The notes beneath the pieces were generated by a model. The model searched no databases. It was given only the letters and a program-made list of their open reading frames with translations, and was not told the origin of the DNA. A program made the position numbers and the translations under genes. This document shows positions 18,154 to 20,464 of a DNA stretch of 20,464 nt, one piece after another. This DNA comes from Schizochytrium sp. CCTCC M209059 (Eukaryota; Sar; Bigyra; Thraustochytrida; Thraustochytriidae). Within the stretch, counting starts at the first letter, position 1. Each line of letters starts with the position of its first letter. The stretch covers positions 140,697 to 161,160 of the forward strand of contig KN805443.1 of assembly GCA_000818945.1 (NCBI GenBank), given 5' to 3'.

Positions 18154-20123
18154 GAAGGCTCGCTCTCGCTTGCTCGTTTGTTGCCCTTCCCCAAAAAAGC
18201 CTGGCCAGCCAGCCTGTGCGATGGCCAGGCCAGCAGGCTCTGTAAAGACGAGCTTTTGCAAACCCAAGGGTTGATCGACAGGCCAAAAGAGATGATGTCA
18301 ATAAATTGTACGTGGCCTCCACTTTTCGACGACGACGATGATGACCGAAGCGAAAAGAAACGAGAGTGGCGCGCGATGGACCCTCGTGCGAGTGCTATGC
18401 TTATTTATCCCCAGCGCTCGTCGCTCGCACGTCTGTGTAAAAAGTCTGACTTTCGAGAGCGGTCCGGCCCCGTCAAGACTCGCGTCCGCTCGAGTCGTTC
18501 GCTGCAGACTCTTTGTGGAGTAGCGTCGCTTTAGGTGCTTGTACTTGCGAGGCGTTCTCGAGTATGTAACACGCAGCGGCCGCTTCACCCGCGCCCGTCT
18601 CCCGCCCCTCGCGCTCTGCAGCAACGCCGCGAACGAGCCGTGCGTGGCTTCGTCGCCACTTGAGCTACTACTGTCTGCCTAAAGTGCGAATCGTGTCAAG
18701 TAAACATCGGCAGACAATGTGCACCACGACTTACCCACTCGCCAGCCAGTGCAGCACCCCGCTAAGAGCGCTAGCTCGCACGGCCCTGGAGCTGCAGGCC
18801 ACGGATTCCGCTTTAGCTCGGGCTCCCTGAGCTCAACGGATACACTTGCGTACGAACTCGATAATTACCCCCCTTTCTCGCTGCTTACGTGCGGTTAGAG
18901 GGGCAGGACAAGGGGGGTTCTGTGCAAGTTTGGAAGGTTCATGTCCGTTTTTTTGTGTTGACTCACCCGAATGGCTGAGATGCGAGATTGTGACGTAAGG
19001 AAAGTATGTACTATGTATACCTTGGCTGCACCACCACGGCATTGTGTTATTTCTTTCGCGGTCAGAGGAAAATGGATTAACATCATAGGCAACACCATAG
19101 GTGAGGTAAGGGGCGATGGGACGGCGGCGGCGGCGACGACGACGATGACGATGATGATTGTGAGTGAGTAAGCGGCTCTGGTATCTTTCGCTGCTGCGGC
19201 GCCCGAACAAATCAACAAAAAAATAAACGCTCCTCGTACTTAGGCTATTTAAGGGGGTAATAGGCAGGCGGAGGGAGGGCAGTTTGTCGACTTGTTGTTG
19301 GCGGCCTCATCACCCACCCCACCTTATCCTCCTCGCCTCCCAGTCAGTCAATGTGTTTGTTTCACTGTGATGATGAGACTGATTGACATTGATCGATCAT
19401 GCCACAGTGCATTTTATGCACCTACTATCCTCATTGACGGAAGTGCATTTGGCCTCGATACGGACCGCAGTGGCCCCATCTACGACAAAGCTAGCAAGGT
19501 CCAGCTCACTGATTAAGGCCACGGTCCTCGCCTTGACTCGCGTCGTAGGTATCGGTCATCGATACGTGTATTGACTTTGGGCGACGAGGATCGCCGAATA
19601 CCCGGAAAGGAGAAAGCGACACGAGCAAGCTAGCGAGCTGAGCAAGCAAAGTTGGCCGGATCGGAGGGAGCGAAGAAGCGCCGGCCAGGACGCGTGCAGG
19701 CGAGGGAAAGTGAAGCAGCAGAAGCAAAAGCAGGTCGACTGAAAAAAGAGGCATGGCGTGGCTTGGCATGGCCTGGTCTCAGTCATCTCGGCAGTGGTAG
19801 TGGAGGAGGATGGACATGAGGCGCGTTCGTAGAGGGAGCGGGAGCACCGGGTTTGTATTGATTGCAAGGAGCAGGCAAGCAAGTTGGTAGGCCGAAGGCT
19901 CTGCCTGCGACTGCGATTGATGGCCAGCTGATCGGGATCAACTTGAGCCGGCGCAGTCGCAGGCTGCCGCTGCCGCTGCTGCTGCAGATCAGCAAAGCGG
20001 CAACGAGGAGCAGGCAGGAGAGACTGAGAGGGAGAGAGCGAGGCCGCGGCGCAAGAGAGGGAGCCCGGAGCAGAAAGGTCCGTCCGAGGAGCAGGAGGAG
20101 GAGAGGAGCGGCGGGCGGGCGCG
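18154..20123. promoter_or_regulatory. Divergent spacer between the exchanger and histone H4
   Basis: Nearly 2 kb without a recognisable gene. Visible items: an 8-bp inverted repeat TGTCTGCC/GGCAGACA at 18672-18679 and 18709-18716, a GGC/GAC/GAT triplet run at about 19118-19155, a TATTTAAG at about 19243, a 15-nt palindrome GTGCATTTTATGCAC at 19407-19421 with another GTGCATTT near 19444, and a longer hairpin near H4. Both promoters should lie here. No tRNA-like box pair or conventional histone octamer was seen. Confidence 0.45.
19903..19964. repeat. Inverted repeat with 13-bp perfect arms upstream of H4
   Basis: GCCTGCGACTGCG (19903-19915) and its exact reverse complement (19952-19964) enclose a 36-nt loop. 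Inside it TTGAT (19917-19921) can pair with ATCAA (19937-19941). The right arm ends 159 bp before the H4 start codon, so the hairpin could form in the leader RNA or as a cruciform in the promoter. Confidence 0.8.
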
Positions 20124-20435
20124 ATGTCCGGGCGCGGCAAGGGAGGCAAGGGCCTCGGCAAGGGCGGCGCGAAGCGGCACCGCAAGGTGCTGCGCGACAA
20201 CATCCAGGGCGTGACGAAACCGGCCATCCGCAGGCTGGCGCGCCGCGGGGGTGTGAAGCGCATCTCGGGGCTCATCTACGAGGAGACGCGCGGCGTGCTC
20301 AAGGTCTTTCTGGAGAACGTCATCCGCGACGCCGTCACCTACACCGAGCACGCGCGCCGCAAGACCGTCACGGCCATGGACGTGGTGTACGCTCTGAAAA
20401 GACAAGGCCGCACTCTCTACGGCTTCGGCGGCTAA
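20124..20435 (+). CDS. H4: Histone H4
   Basis: This is a complete 103-codon H4, the invariant family length, intronless and ending in TAA. The N-terminal tail carries the usual acetylatable lysines (5, 8, 12, 16) and Lys20 in KRHRK, followed by the histone fold and the C-terminal TLYGFGG. As remembered, it differs from the human protein only by Val for Ile at 29 and Arg for Lys at 77; the second is shared with plants. It forms the H3-H4 tetramer of the nucleosome core. No partner H3 gene is present within the window upstream, and only 29 nt of 3' flank are visible, too little to show a stem-loop or poly(A) signal. Confidence 0.99.
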
Positions 20436-20464
20436 CTGCACCATGTACTACCCTCCCCTGCCCC

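Noticed and set aside
18154..18267. N-terminal extension of the exchanger
   Set aside because: The apparent start is TTG; the first ATG is at 18151-18153.
18560..18760. Possible tRNA or 5S gene in the exchanger-H4 spacer
   Set aside because: No B-box-like GGTTCGANTCC on either strand and no cloverleaf could be drawn.

Overview
This is eukaryotic nuclear DNA from a compact genome. The core genes have no obvious introns. They encode proteins found only or mainly in eukaryotes: histone H4, two Patched-type 12-TM proteins, a PUS7-type pseudouridine synthase, a microsomal-type cytochrome P450 and an SLC24-type cation exchanger with EF-hands. The GC-rich, mostly intronless style, the plural Patched-like proteins and the abundant low-complexity DNA fit a stramenopile, most likely a labyrinthulomycete (thraustochytrid). 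That placement is inferred from gene style and was not tested by any search.

Layout from left to right: the 3' part of an acidic, low-complexity-interrupted protein gene on the minus strand, running off the left edge, with a possible short first exon and TATA box; a gene-free stretch ending in a perfect (GCTT)n tract of 759 bp (about 190 copies); two tandem minus-strand Patched/SSD-domain genes (891 and 846 aa) that are clear paralogues; a 1.4-kb interval with three copies of a CGG-N12-CCG palindrome and a possible small plus-strand gene with a good TATA box; a minus-strand P450 of 551 codons whose otherwise intact frame carries one internal TAG; a divergent PUS7-like gene on the plus strand; a convergent minus-strand K+-dependent Na+/Ca2+ exchanger with an EF-hand-bearing cytosolic loop; and, after a 2-kb spacer, a plus-strand histone H4 gene near the right edge.

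The genes do not form a pathway or operon-like unit. They look like ordinary neighbours: membrane transport (two RND/Patched proteins and the exchanger), lipid oxidation (P450), RNA modification (PUS7) and chromatin (H4). The items most worth a second look are the internal UAG of the P450, the very long perfect tetranucleotide tract just 3' of a Patched gene, the repeated palindromes upstream of the second Patched gene, the hairpin upstream of H4, and the possible hidden gene at about 10.24-10.83 kb. All three stop codons end genes here, so UAG is not globally reassigned.
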